38,780 nt of DNA from the NCBI GenBank assembly GCA_015039465.1, contig MU130224.1, positions 276,599-315,378 of the forward strand, read 5' to 3'. This DNA comes from Phlegmacium glaucopus. Taxonomy: Eukaryota > Basidiomycota > Agaricomycetes > Agaricales > Cortinariaceae. The number at the start of each line of letters is the position of its first letter. Position 1 is the first letter of the stretch. Shown piece by piece: positions 10,414-20,622 of this stretch. The notes under the pieces are model-generated. The model was not told where the DNA came from. It was given only the letters and a program-made list of their open reading frames with translations, and searched no databases. Position numbers and translations under genes: made by a program.

Positions 10414-10998
10414 TGTTACATTCCGTCACACATTACTCCGGTCCGACTCCGTCGGAGTTGTTTCCGGTAGTCTGTACTCCGTTCCAGTACTTTCCCTTGT
10501 CTCCAACTCTACTCCTCCTATGTCCGACTCTGAGACTTCTCCATATCATTCCAACTCTTCCGGCGATACTCCAAACCCATTACCACACCTTCGTCATAAC
10601 AACTATTCCTTTTTCATCACTTTCCCACTATCAGTCAGCACACCAGCCATGGATTATTCACCCAAGAATGCAGGACCTTTTCCAGGAGCATAACGCAGCA
10701 CTTATATTTATATTCTATATTTGGTTGAAATTCCTTTTATATTTAAGTACTCGAACTTGTATGTTTTTCCTTAGTTTGAATATCAACCTAGTTTCCTCCT
10801 CCTAGTCATCCTCTAAGTTCCCGCAACTTCCGGTTCCACTCTGTTCCATTCTTACTCCGAAATTAGGACACGAAGGTTTAGGGTAGCACAGCACATACGC
10901 TGAGGCTATAGTCCTTTCCCGTTCCATGGTTCCATTCTGATCAGACTCCGTCCAATCCGGTTTTACTCCGATGTTTTCCCTTTGTTCTAAACTTAACA
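10414..10998 (+). mobile_element. 585-bp solo LTR inserted between RNase H and integrase
   Basis: The insert begins TGTTACATTCC and ends CTTAACA, has no internal domain, and is flanked by TTTAC (10409-10413) and TCTAC (10999-11003), a 5-bp duplication with one change. Removing it restores an uninterrupted N-L-R-R-E-I frame typical of the pre-integrase segment. The interior has TATATTTATATTC (about 10703-10716) and many ACTCCG words. A second, truncated copy lies in reverse orientation at 37930-38432. Confidence 0.85.
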
Positions 10999-11426
10999 TC
11001 TACGCCGAGAAATTGTTTGCAAACATCACGATTCTATTCCTGCTGGACACCCTGGCCGCCTTGTTACTCAAAATCTAGTCCAACGTGATTACTGGTGGCC
11101 CAGGATGGCTACATTTATTTGAAACTACGTCAATGGCTGTGCCATCTGTCAACAACATAAGATAAGCCAACACCCTATTTCCCCACCCTTACAACCCATT
11201 CGTTCTGAACAACTCCGTCCCTTCTCTTTAATCATTATGGATTTCATCATGGATCTCCCTCCCTCTGACGGCTTTGACTCTAACATGGTTGTGGTTGACC
11301 ACAGGTCTACAAAGGGGCTAATCCTAACTCCATGCCACAAAACAATTGATGTGAACAGAACTGCTTCCATTCTACTTGACTCACTTTACAAAAGATACAG
11401 ACTACTGGACAAAGCTATTTTGGACC
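10999..11426 (+). pseudogene. Integrase N-terminal half of gypsy copy 1
   Basis: The H2C2 zinc-binding region (HHDSIPAGHPG ... CAICQQHK), interrupted by TGA at 11120-11122, is followed by the start of the DDE core: MDFIMDLPPS with the first catalytic Asp, then ILDR just before the second Asp-x-Gly motif. There the frame is lost to a second insertion. Confidence 0.85.
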
Positions 11427-12826
11427 GCTATCGCACACCAATACTGATTGGTAGCGTGAGAAGAAAGCTTAAAAGTTGCCATCATAAAAATAAGTGGACT
11501 TTGAATTCACTTACCTATTTTGGAAGCAGCCCTGAATCGCATTCCTGGTCAATAAAATCATTCAGTCAACATTATCATCCTCATTGCTCATCATATCCTC
11601 AATGTCTGTCACCATGCTCTCCATCATTTACACTATCAACATGCTCCTAAGCATCTACTATTCACTTGTTCCTTGGCTAGCGATCCAGCAAAGCGATCAA
11701 TCTACTATTCACATCAGTCATCGGCTCGCGTTTGATTGTATCTTTGGTCCATCATTTCAAGAACGACCCCTTTATGGACGCATCAGCCACATCTCCCATT
11801 ATGTCAGAGGCTTTGTCATTGTTGTTGCGGCTATGGACCCACAAGTTTTCACTTCAGCCATCTATCTTGCCATCCCTTGCTCTTGGATCACACTCAGTCC
11901 CCTATCCTCAATTATCTACCTCTTATCTTATCATTCACTGCCAAAACCATCATTCACACGGTACATGAAGCCTTCCCACCCTCTTTATGACAACTTAGGA
12001 AGTCCAGGAGGATCACAACTAAGCAGGAATTGCAAATGAATCAGCAGCAGAGGATTATTCTCGCAGTGTGTCAAGTGTTATCAAGGCTGCACGACATGGG
12101 ATCATGGGCAAGTAGTATTTTCTCGGGAACAAGGCTGTGCGTGCCTTTCAAGTGTTGACTCAGGACCTTTCACATTTTTGACATGACCACACGCCTATGG
12201 AGTTGATATATTTTTGCTATTGGACTATGTACACTGCCTTCTTTTCTTTTCTCTTGCACTTTGACACTTTACAGATTTTTTTATTGTTCCTTCTTCTTTT
12301 CCATTGTTCTTTTCTTCTCACAGCTGTCCTCTCTCTATCTGTCTTCCTTTGACAGCACATACTTCTTTCTTTTTATTGTTCTACATAGCCTCATCCTTAG
12401 GGTATAAATACTGCTCTTTGTACCAGGATAGGTAGTTTCTCCCAATTCATTCTTACTCCCCAACAGTCATCTTCTCAGTGGAATTCCAGTGAATTCCTCC
12501 CTCAAGTTCACTTTTTCAACCTTTTATCTGTTACTGTCCCCTACTGTCAATTGCTATAGTCTTGCTGAAGACTCTCTCTTATTCATCCTCATCCTCCTCC
12601 TTAATCCCTCTAAGTTTGCTTTTTCAGTCTCTGTCAACCTATTGTCTGCTGCTATAGTCTTACTGAAGACTCTACCATCCACATCCTCCTCCTCTACTCT
12701 CTTCTAACCTCTGTGTGTTACAAGTCAAGGTTACACCTCCCCTAAATTAACAACAGGGAGACTCTTGACCTAAAGACTGGTCCACTGCTCTCTGGTTGGT
12801 GTTTTATAACAACACAAACAATGATT
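11427..12826. mobile_element. ~1.4-kb insert of unknown type in the integrase core
   Basis: This segment separates ILDR (about 11415-11426) from CGPQF (about 12829-12843), which are contiguous in intact integrases, so it is inserted DNA. It probably contains more than one element. The right part (about 12067-12722) has LTR-like ends (TGTGTCAAG ... GTGTTACA), a GGTATAAATA box (12399-12408) and two partial copies of a CTATAGTCTT(G/A)CTGAAGACTCT motif. The left part has a pyrimidine-rich hydrophobic frame (11584-12039) without recognisable motifs. A possible degenerate target duplication is ACCGC/ACTGT, which is not convincing by itself. Confidence 0.6.
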
Positions 12827-13677
12827 TATACTGTGGCCCTCAATTCACCTCCCATGTATTTTGAGAACTAGGATGACTCCTTGGTATCAACCTAGTCATG
12901 AGTACAGCCCATCACCCACAGACAGACGGAGCCACCAAACGAGTGAATCAAGAGATCGAAGCTTATCTATCCATCTTCTGTGCAAACAACCCTGACCAAT
13001 GGCAACAATACCTCCCTACCTTGGAATTCTCGTACAACACCAAACCTCATGCTACACAAAAAGAATCTCCTTTATTCCTCCAAATGGGTGATAACCCAAC
13101 TGATATCTCCACTGCATTTCCTAGAACCAACATCCCTGATACCCAAGAACAGCTCCTTAATCTCCAAGAAGCTTGGAAAGAAGCCAACGCAGCCCATGAA
13201 CTCGCACAACAAGTCATGACTGAACGCATTACCCAAGGTTTCACCCCATTTAAAATAGGAGATAAGGTGTGGCCTTGAGTCACAATACCTTAAACTACAA
13301 TACAAAACCAAGAAAATGGCACCCAAGCGAGAAGGCCCCTTCAAAGCCGTAGAAGTTCTAAATCCCCTTAGCTACCGCCTGGAACCACCTCACTCCTGGA
13401 GAATTCGCCCAGTTATTCATATCACACTACTTTCCCCCTACAAGACAAATGGAGTCTACGGCAATAACTTCCCACAACCACCTCCTGACCCTATCAAAGG
13501 CCAACCAGAGTACAAAGTTGAGTTGATAATCTCCCATAGACAACAGGGAAGAGGATACACCTTTCTTATAAAATGGAAAGGATATTCAACTGCAGAAAAC
13601 ACTTGGGAACCCAAATGAAATGTCACCAATTCACAAGAACTTCTTCAAGGCTACAAAACTCGACACCAACTCTAACA
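12827..13677 (+). pseudogene. Integrase C-terminal half and chromodomain of gypsy copy 1
   Basis: The frame resumes with GPQFTSHVF, then HHPQTDGATKRVNQEIEAYL containing the catalytic Glu, then KIGDKVW. A one-base frameshift near 13270 shifts to LESQYLKLQYKTKK and the GPF/SYRLE integrase tail. A chromodomain (about 13508-13660) has YKVE, FLIKWKGYSTAENTWEPK and a closing helix. TGA at 12862-12864, 12874-12876 and 13616-13618 interrupt the frame. Pol stops with TAA at 13675-13677. The chromodomain places the element among chromoviruses, whose integrase tail is known to steer insertion to marked chromatin. Confidence 0.9.
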
Positions 13678-13892
13678 AAGACAACAAAGAAAACATTCCC
13701 CCTCTGACTACTTCTTCCATGACCTCCTCATCTACCTCCACTCTCAGTACTACCGCATCCCTCGCCACCATCCTCAAAAACAAACCCCTCAATGCCCATA
13801 CCACATTCCTTGCTACACAGTTCCCCCTTCCCCCATCTTCTCCCACAAGTTCTACTACCACCAACCAACAACTTAAAATCCAAGATATCACC
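13678..13892 (+). other. Ser/Thr-rich tail region of gypsy copy 1
   Basis: A frame from 13620 to 13898 gives a Ser/Thr/Pro-rich sequence with a KENIPPL word. It overlaps the end of pol out of frame and is cut by the copy-2 LTR. It could be the start of an accessory ORF like that of copy 3, but I see no shared motif. Confidence 0.3.
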
Positions 13893-14288
13893 TGTTAGGG
13901 CAACTGCAACGCTGACTTAGTCAAGCTAGCAGGGGATCCAAAGTTAATAATATTTCAAAGGGATATCTACAAGTGACTCACCTAGCAGGGGATCCAAAGA
14001 GGAAAGGATGGGGATCCCTGTTAGGCTGTGGGGTATTTAAGTACTAATATGGACATAACGGAGATATAAAATAAATAAAGGAATGATACAATAATAATTA
14101 ATTAATTAATTAAGAAGTGGTGTGATGTGAAAAATAAAAAGTCAGAGCGAAATGGAGGATCGGAGTCAGATTGGAGTTACGGAGTATCGGAGTAAACTAG
14201 TGACGGAAGCGGAGTTGGATGGAAGGACGGAAGTCATCAGAAAGGTGGGATGTATGATTCTAAGGTTGAAATCAAGTGTCCCCTAACA
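13893..14288 (-). repeat. 3' LTR of gypsy copy 2
   Basis: Begins TGTTAGGG and ends CCCTAACA, giving 8-bp terminal inverted repeats. It contains two direct copies of CTAGCAGGGGATCCAAAG about 55 bases apart, a short (TTAA)n tract (about 14098-14112) and ACTCCG/CGGAGT words. It shares the full length of the right LTR apart from small indels. Confidence 0.92.
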
Positions 14289-15112
14289 TCCATCCCCCCC
14301 TTCGGTAGGTGACGTCCCGGCAGGAAAGGAAACTGTTCAAATTTGGCCATCCTGATGTGCTTAGGAGCTCTGGGGTACTTCTTGTAGAATTCTGTGATTA
14401 ATTTGGGGGTGTGTATGTTTTCCCAAGGCTCCCAGGTGTTATGTTCAATTCTGAAGTCTTGCCACTTCACGAGATATCGGAACCTCCTGTTTATAACTCT
14501 GCTGTCGAGGATTTCCTCAACGACCCATTCCTCTTCTCCATCAATGATTTCTGGAAGTGGAGGAGTCGGAATGTGTCTTCCAGGGATCAGATCTATCAGG
14601 GCTGGGGTCAGTTTGACTATGTTGAAGACCGGATGGAGTCGTTTCATGGACAAGAGAAGTTGGAGTTGGTAAGCATTGTTGCCAACTCGTTCTTCAATCG
14701 GAAAGGGGCCTAGGTGCTGATGGGACAATTTCCTGGATGGTCTCATTGTTTGTATGTCACTGGCATCCAGGTATACCTTGTCTCCCGGTTTGTATTCAGG
14801 TGCCAAAGTCCTTTTCTGATTATAATATCTTGCCATGTCGTCTTTAGACTTGACCAGTGCTGCTTTTGCTTTGTCTAGGGTGTTCCGCATTCGTTCCATG
14901 AATTCATTAACGGACCCTATTCGGGATTCCAGTTGGTTCGGTTCAAAACCCATTCAAGGGATTTGTCCAGAGTCTAGGAGGAAAGGTGGGTGCTGTGTGG
15001 TGGAATGGACATGATTATTGTACTGGAATTCCGCAAAGGGAAGGAGTTCAGCCCAATTGGTTTGTCATTGGTTTGTAAAGAGTCGGAGATACTGTTCCAG
15101 TTCCTGATTTAT
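14237..15112 (-). pseudogene. Integrase C-terminus and chromodomain of gypsy copy 2
   Basis: After TGA at 15113-15115 the frame continues with an INQELEQYL segment holding the catalytic Glu and the integrase C-terminal domain (KPGDKVYLDASDI, GPFPIEERV). A chromodomain follows (about 14420-14600: EEEWVVEEILDSR, FRYLVKWQDF, NTWEPWENI). The frame runs about 50 bases into the 3' LTR, as in many gypsy elements. TGA codons also lie near 15065 and at about 14954. Confidence 0.88.
14289..14303 (-). promoter_or_regulatory. Polypurine tract of gypsy copy 2
   Basis: On the minus strand the bases next to the 3' LTR read AAGGGGGGGATGGA, a purine-only run at the position where plus-strand DNA synthesis is primed in LTR retrotransposons. 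Confidence 0.7.
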
Positions 15113-15700
15113 TCATTCCGTCTGGCCATCTCCTTGCAGATGATAGGCAGTAGTGGCTGCTAACTTAATTCCAAGGATCTGGTAGAGCTCGCGAGTGAAT
15201 TCCGCTACAAACTGTGGTCCTCTATCTGATACCACTCTCTGGGGTAGTCCATGATGTTTCCAGACATGTTGGATATAAAGGTGAGTGGTTCCGGATGCAG
15301 AGGTGGTAGTAAGGGTTGGTGCAAAATGAGCTCGTTTGGTGACCGAATCAACTACTACCATTACCAAGTCGTATCCTGAAGACTCTGGAAGTTCCACTAT
15401 GAAGTCCACACTGATTGTGTCCCATGGAGCATTCGGAATCGGGAGGGGGTGGAGTTCACCGACTGGGTGGCATCTTTGAGCCTTAGTCTGAAGACACAGG
15501 TCACAGGTTGAGGCATATTTTCTGATGTATCGGGACATCTGTGGCCACCAATAGTTTCGGGATACAAGTTTGAGGGTCTTCTATCTTCCCAGATGCCCAG
15601 CAATTAGGGTGTCATGGCAGAGGGATACAATCCATCTTCACAAGTCAAACATGTCCGGAACATAGATTTTTCCTTGGAAGGAGAGGATGTCATTGTCATG
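15113..15700 (-). pseudogene. Integrase zinc finger and catalytic core of gypsy copy 2
   Basis: The H2C2 region has its Cys pair in CDLCLQ, with a TGA near the preceding DL(R)RWIV segment. The DDE core keeps the first Asp in VDFIVELPES and the second in SDRGPQF (15193-15213 region). The third residue, Glu, lies just past the TGA at 15113-15115. A Pro-to-Leu change is visible in the usual HPQ motif. Confidence 0.88.
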
Positions 15701-15715
15701 AGACCATTCCACCGA

Positions 15716-17100
15716 TCAGACGGATCGCGTGTGAGTGGTTTTCAACTCCTTTACCACTTTAGCTATGGCCTCTTCTTTTACACCTTCATGGGTGCCCTTC
15801 CAGATATCTTTCAAGACGTCTTGTTCTTCTCCTATGACTTCCAGTCCTTCTAAGGCCCGAATTGCAAAGAAGCCTGGAGTTAGGAGTGTGATGTTGTCAT
15901 TGTCACCGGTTCCGGTTCCGTGATCCGCTCGTCTAGACAAGGCATCCGGTTTTCCCATGCTTTTGCCTGGTCTGTGGTGCATGAGGAAATCAAACCGGGC
16001 TAGGAACAATGACCAATGGGCTTGTCTCCGATTGAGCCCCTTGGCTGTCATGAAGTATTCCAAGTTCTTGTGATCAGTCCAGATCTCGCACTTATGTTCC
16101 GCTCCTTCAAAGAAGTGTCTCCACTCTTCGAGGGCTCGGATGATCGCTAGCATCTCTTTGTTGTGGATCTCGTAGTTCCGTTCGACTGGAGATAAGGATT
16201 TAGACAGGAACACAACTGGGTGCCATTTATCATTATTGAGGGATTGTTGGGAGATTATGGCTCTGGTTGCAAAATTGGAACTGTCTGCTTCAATGCGGAA
16301 CGGCCTGGAGTTGTCCGGAGAGGCTAGAATCAGGGTTGAAGTGATCAGGTTTTTGAGAGAATCAAACGCCGACTGCTCTTCCATATTCCATCTCCATTTA
16401 ATGTCACTTTTGGTGAGATCAAACAAGGGATGGGCGTGATGAGAAAAGTAAAAGTTGGTAAAGCCTAGAAATGACTGGACTTCCTTTTTATTTGTCGGAA
16501 TTGGCCATTCCATTACTCCAGCAACTTTTACAGGGTCCATCTCGATGGAGTTGTGAGATATTATGACTCCGAGGTATTCCAACTTGGTTTGTTTGAATTT
16601 GCACTTGTCTGGTTTTAGGAAAAGTTTATGGTTCCGTAAAAGTTCCAGTACTCTCTGGGTTACAGACCGGTGTTCCTCTAGCGTCTCCGTGAATATCAGG
16701 ATATCATCAAGGTAGACCACTACAACCCCTTCCATTATGAGTTTGTGGAAGATGTCGTTCATCATTGTTTGGAAAGTAGCCAGACTGTTGGTGAGGCTGA
16801 AGAACATAACCAGGGGTTCAAATAATCCCTGGTTGGTTCAGAAAGCCGCTTTCCATTTGTCCCCTTCCTTCATTTGGACATTGTTAAAACCCCATCGGAC
16901 ATCCAACTTAGTGAAGTATTTAGTGCCCTGGAGTTGGGTAATCAGTTCCAAAATGAGGGGAAGTGGGTACTTGTTTTTGATGGTGATCGCGTTGAGAGCC
17001 CAATAGTCCTGAACAAGCCAAAGACTTCTGTCTTTCTTTTTGATAAAGAAAACCAGAGATGCCATTGGAGATTTGGAAGGTTGGATGCGTCCGGAGTTTA
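15716..17100 (-). pseudogene. Reverse transcriptase and RNase H of gypsy copy 2
   Basis: The best preserved part of the element: a 363-residue open frame (15716-16807) preceded by the RT fingers (16838-17065). The catalytic box reads YLDD (about 16701-16715), followed by the LGV/LGF connection motifs and RNase H with an EADSSNFATRAI segment, the TDHKNLEYF motif and a GKPDALSRR tail. TGA at about 16838-16840 splits the palm at AAF-stop-TNQG. Confidence 0.92.
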
Positions 17101-18140
17101 AATTCTCCTGGAGGAACGTGTCAAGTTCCTTTTGTTCTGTTAGAGCTAGAGGATAGACCTTGCAACCTGATGGTTTTTCTCCTGGGATAAGTTCTACTGC
17201 GTGGTCCCAAGGTTTCAGATCAGGTAGGATATCAAAAGATTCTTTGGCGAAATGCTATTGAACTCTCAGAGATAATCCAGAACTCCATTTTTTGTTTCAG
17301 ATTGTGTGTTGTGCTGGAAAGCTTCTGCAAGACATTGGGAGATGGTGGAGGTGGCTCGGATATCTGCCTGCAGTGGTAGTAGGCCGGTGGCAAATATTCT
17401 GTCGCCATCCTCAAATTCAGGGTTTGGGCTACTTTCCTCCTCATCATCCTCATCACAATCCTCTACATGAGCTGGAAGTGGGCTGGTCAAACATTTTTCA
17501 ATTTGGTGTATTTCCGCCTTTTGAAATTTTTGTTCTTCTCGGATTTCATTCCCGCATTCCGAACAACAACGGGGTGGACAACAGGACATTTTTACTTCTC
17601 TGGTTGCCCAGTCGATCTCCGGGTTGTGCATCTTAAGCCAGGAATGTCTGAGAATCAAGGTTTGTTTTCCCAGTCCGGTGACCGCGAACAAGGATCTCTC
17701 AGAATGTCCTTTATACCTGAGTATCAGATCAACCACTTCCATGATCAATCCAGCTTCATTCGGAGTACCGTCAACATTAAATACCAGAATCGGATTTGAC
17801 AGGGACTTTGTTGTGAGCCTGTTAGTTTTGACATAGTCTCTGTCAATAAACCTTCCATCGGCTCCGGAGTCTATTAAGGACAGAAAGGAGTTTACTTCTC
17901 TGGTGTCGGTCGTCTCAATGCTGACTTTGAATTCCAGTGATTTAGAGTCAGCATCGAGGGAGCCAATAGTGAACTTTTTTGGGAGGGTTCTTTCCCATCA
18001 GGGTCAGAACACTTGGATTTTTTTTGGAATTTCTGATGTTTGTACAACTTGAATGTTTTCAACCGTCTCATTTATTTCATCAATGCTATCTACATGTAAA
18101 ACAGAGAACCGGTTGGTTGTTGACAGCAAGGGCGTGCAGT
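17101..18140 (-). pseudogene. Protease and linker of gypsy copy 2
   Basis: A retropepsin with D-S-G active site (LIDSGADGRFID, about 17855-17885) continues to LRHSWLKMHNPEIDWATREV. A Cys-rich patch (about 17540-17590) and an acidic stretch (DEDDEEE, about 17430-17460) precede the RT. Frameshifts and stops lie near 17090-17265 and at about 18000. The protease is in a different frame from gag, consistent with expression by frameshifting or a separate start, though decay may have added shifts. Confidence 0.8.
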
Positions 18141-19265
18141 TCACTCGCTGTTTTGGCAAAAATCCTTTAAATTGTCAGTCTGACTTTCATGTTCAGTGTT
18201 CTCCGAAGGTTCTGTCGGTTCCGGATCAGGTACTTTGTCAAATTCAGCCAGCCGGAACTCCAAGAGGGTGTGGAGTTTGTCATTAGTCATTGTTTGGATG
18301 TTGAAACATTTTTCACAATGTCTCCCGATGTGTCCGACGCCTCTGCACTGGAAGCATGACAGTGGTACAGAACCTGCTTTTCAGGCCACGTCAATGTCCA
18401 TAGGTACAGGGTTTCTCAGAGTTGGTACGAGGTGTGCGTTCCTCTGTGGCAGTATTGACGGATTGAATCGGAGTGTGGTGGTACCGGTTGGTCGAGAAGT
18501 GGTTGCTGCCAGACTTTTGTAGGCTGACTGGAAGGCCTTGTTAGTGGCTCGGTTTTCATCTATTGTCTGTGCCATTCTGTACCATCCCATCGGATCTGTA
18601 TTGGACGGTCTTCTGGAAGCCATTGTAGCAATGGAGTTCTGAATCTGGGCATTCAGGCCTCTTTGGAATTTTACTACGATAGTTTTCAGATCAGTGTATC
18701 CAGAATCCATGATTAGGTCTTGGAATTCATCCACATATTCTTCCAAGGACCGGGTTTTCTGGAAATATCCAGTTGATTCTAGTCAGTTGATGGCAACCAA
18801 GTCCACATTTGCAGGACAGAACTCCTTTTTGAAGTCGTCTCAGAAATCGGACCAATCCAGAAACCGGGTTGACTGAGGGTTGTCCATTTCCCATCAGAAA
18901 ACCCTAGCTGCCCACTTTGATGCTCTTCCAGATTTCATGTAGGACATGGCCCAGATAATTTTTGTTTGCTTGTCCGAGAATTTGTTGGAACAGAGCCAGA
19001 TGTACATTTGGCAGGAGTGAAGCAATGCTGTTCCTTTGGATCATTCTCCGTCAAACTCCATTGGGAATGCCGGCCTTGCAGAGCATGTCTGGGGTATGTT
19101 TTCGGTTTGTGGGGGAACCTCTTGTTGTGGTACAGGTGATTGTACATTTGGAACGAGTCGGTGGATTGTCTCCATGATTTGGTCAAATCTGTTTTGGTAT
19201 TTGATGTCCCGAGCTTGCAATAGGACAACTTCTCTTTCCAGCTGGGCGGTGTGTTCATCGTCCAT
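18141..19265 (-). pseudogene. gag of gypsy copy 2 with CCHC zinc knuckle
   Basis: The ATG at 19265 (minus) opens a coiled-coil N-terminus rich in Glu and Gln. The capsid-like core follows (SLEEYVDEFQDLI, LKTIVVKFQRGL, WYRMAQTIDEN). A zinc knuckle CFQCRGVGHIGRHC (about 18315-18356) matches C-x2-C-x4-H-x4-C exactly. The gag frame ends at TGA 18141-18143. Internal TGA codons at about 18378, 18782, 18840, 18891 and 19041 sit where Arg would restore the frame. Confidence 0.85.
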
Positions 19266-19431
19266 GGCTGATAAAAAGGAGCCGCTTGGAGATGCGTGCT
19301 GTGAAGACAAGGAGGGAGCCACAGTCTGGGAGTGTACCGAGTCTGATTGGCCCAAATTGGGGGCTGTAAATTAGACTGTTGTTCCACTGTGCGGACCAGA
19401 CTCGGTCCATTAAAGGATGATCCTTTCCTAA

Positions 19432-19844
19432 TGTTAGGGCAACTGCGACGCTGACTTAGTCAAGCTAGCAGGGGATCCAAAGTTAATAATATTTCAAAGG
19501 GATATCTACAAGTGACTCACCTAGCAGGGGATCCAAAGAGGAAAGGATGGGGATCCCTGCTAGGCTGTGGGGTGTTTAAGTACTAATATGGACATAATGG
19601 AGATGTAGAATAAATAAAGGAATGATACAATAATAATTAATTAATTAATTAAGAAGTGGTGTGATGTGAAAAATAAAAATAAAAGACGGAGCAAACCAGA
19701 GGATCAGAGTCGGATCAGAGTTACAGAGTCTCGGAGTAAACCGGTGATGGAAGCGGAGTTGGATGGAAGGTCGGAGGTCGTCAGAAAGGCAGGGTGTATG
19801 ATTGTAAGGTTGAGGTTTGGGTTGAAGTTGGGTGTCCCCTAACA
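19432..19844 (-). repeat. 5' LTR of gypsy copy 2
   Basis: Starts TGTTAGGG and ends CCCTAACA. It aligns along its length with the LTR at 13893-14288 and has the same two CTAGCAGGGGATCCAAAG repeats. It is 413 bases against 396, mainly from small insertions around 19675-19690. Many of the substitutions between the LTRs are C/T or G/A. Confidence 0.92.
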
Positions 19845-19845
19845 T

Positions 19846-20600
19846 TCACCCACAATCAGACAGAACCACAGAATGCTTTAGTTAAGAAAGCTTATCTTTC
19901 CATTTATTGTTTCAACAACCTGACAAACTGGCTAACCACTCTACCAATGCTTGAATTTACTCATAACAATTTAAGTCACTCTGGAAGACAAAGAACCCCA
20001 TACAAACTCATCATGGGATCATCCCCTATCTCTATACCACTCTCTTCTGAAAACACGCAATTCCCTGCTGTTGAAGAACAAACATGGAAATTACTTAAAG
20101 ACCAAGAAGAAGCCTTAGCAGCATATGAAATGGCATGACACTGAATGGAAAACAGAATCAAATCAAATTTCAAACTGTTTCAAGAAGGACAACTAGTCTG
20201 GTTAGACTCTAGAAACTTACAAATGAAATACAACAAGAAGATTGCTCCATGACGAGAAGGACCATTCCAAATCAAAAAAGTCCTTGGACCTCTCACATAT
20301 TGACTCAGATTACCAGAAACATGGAAGATTCATAATGTCTTCCACGCATATCTTCTAATGCCATATGTCGAAAACAAAGTACATGGACCAAATTTCCTTA
20401 AACCACCTGCCGAAATCATCAATGGAGAAGAGGAATACAAAGTTGAAGCAATCATTGGACACTGAAAACAAGGTCACAGATATCAATTCAAAATCCAATG
20501 GAAAGATTATCCAATCTCCAAAGCAATGTGGGAACCAGAAAACAACATCAAAAACACTTTTGACATGCTGGCAAACTACAAACAGTCACATCAACTTTAA
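19846..20600 (+). pseudogene. Integrase tail and chromodomain of gypsy copy 3
   Basis: The frame starts abruptly at the copy-2 boundary within the HPQ region, continues through LSIYCFNNLTNWLTTLPMLE, an integrase C-terminal GQLVWLDSRNLQ segment and a chromodomain (about 20425-20570: GEEEYKVEAI, FKIQWKDYPISKAMWEPENN). It ends with TAA at 20598-20600. At least five TGA codons (e.g. 20136, 20142, 20249, 20300, 20462) occur at Arg positions. Everything 5' of the integrase tail is absent. Confidence 0.88.
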
Positions 20601-20622
20601 CTTCATCATCAAAAACAAAAAC

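Larger units (their letters stand above)
6632..13892 (+). mobile_element. Ty3/gypsy chromovirus, copy 1: decayed, nested-into, + strand
   Basis: Fragments in order gag, protease, reverse transcriptase, RNase H, integrase, chromodomain identify a Metaviridae chromovirus. It is interrupted by a repeat block (7351-about 7860), a 585-bp solo LTR (10414-10998) and an insert of about 1.4 kb (about 11427-12826), and is cut at its 3' side by gypsy copy 2. It has at least 13 in-frame TGA codons and several frameshifts and is not functional. A 5' LTR in the right orientation is not evident (the adjacent palindrome arm is inverted relative to what would be expected) and no 3' LTR is seen. Confidence 0.9.
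13893..19844 (-). mobile_element. Ty3/gypsy chromovirus, copy 2: nearly full-length, - strand
   Basis: Two direct LTRs (13893-14288 and 19432-19844) flank a complete gag-protease-RT-RNase H-integrase-chromodomain order on the minus strand. The outer flanks are ATCACC before 13893 and TTCACC after 19844, consistent with a target duplication of TCACC, and mark insertion next to copies 1 and 3. The two LTRs differ at about twenty or more sites plus small indels, so the insertion is not recent. A polypurine tract lies inside the left LTR boundary. TGA codons in gag, RT, pre-integrase and integrase make the copy non-autonomous now. Confidence 0.93.

Noticed and set aside
11584..12039. Hydrophobic 151-residue ORF as a membrane protein
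   Set aside because: It lies in an insert within a dead integrase, comes from pyrimidine-rich DNA in several overlapping frames, and has no recognisable motif.
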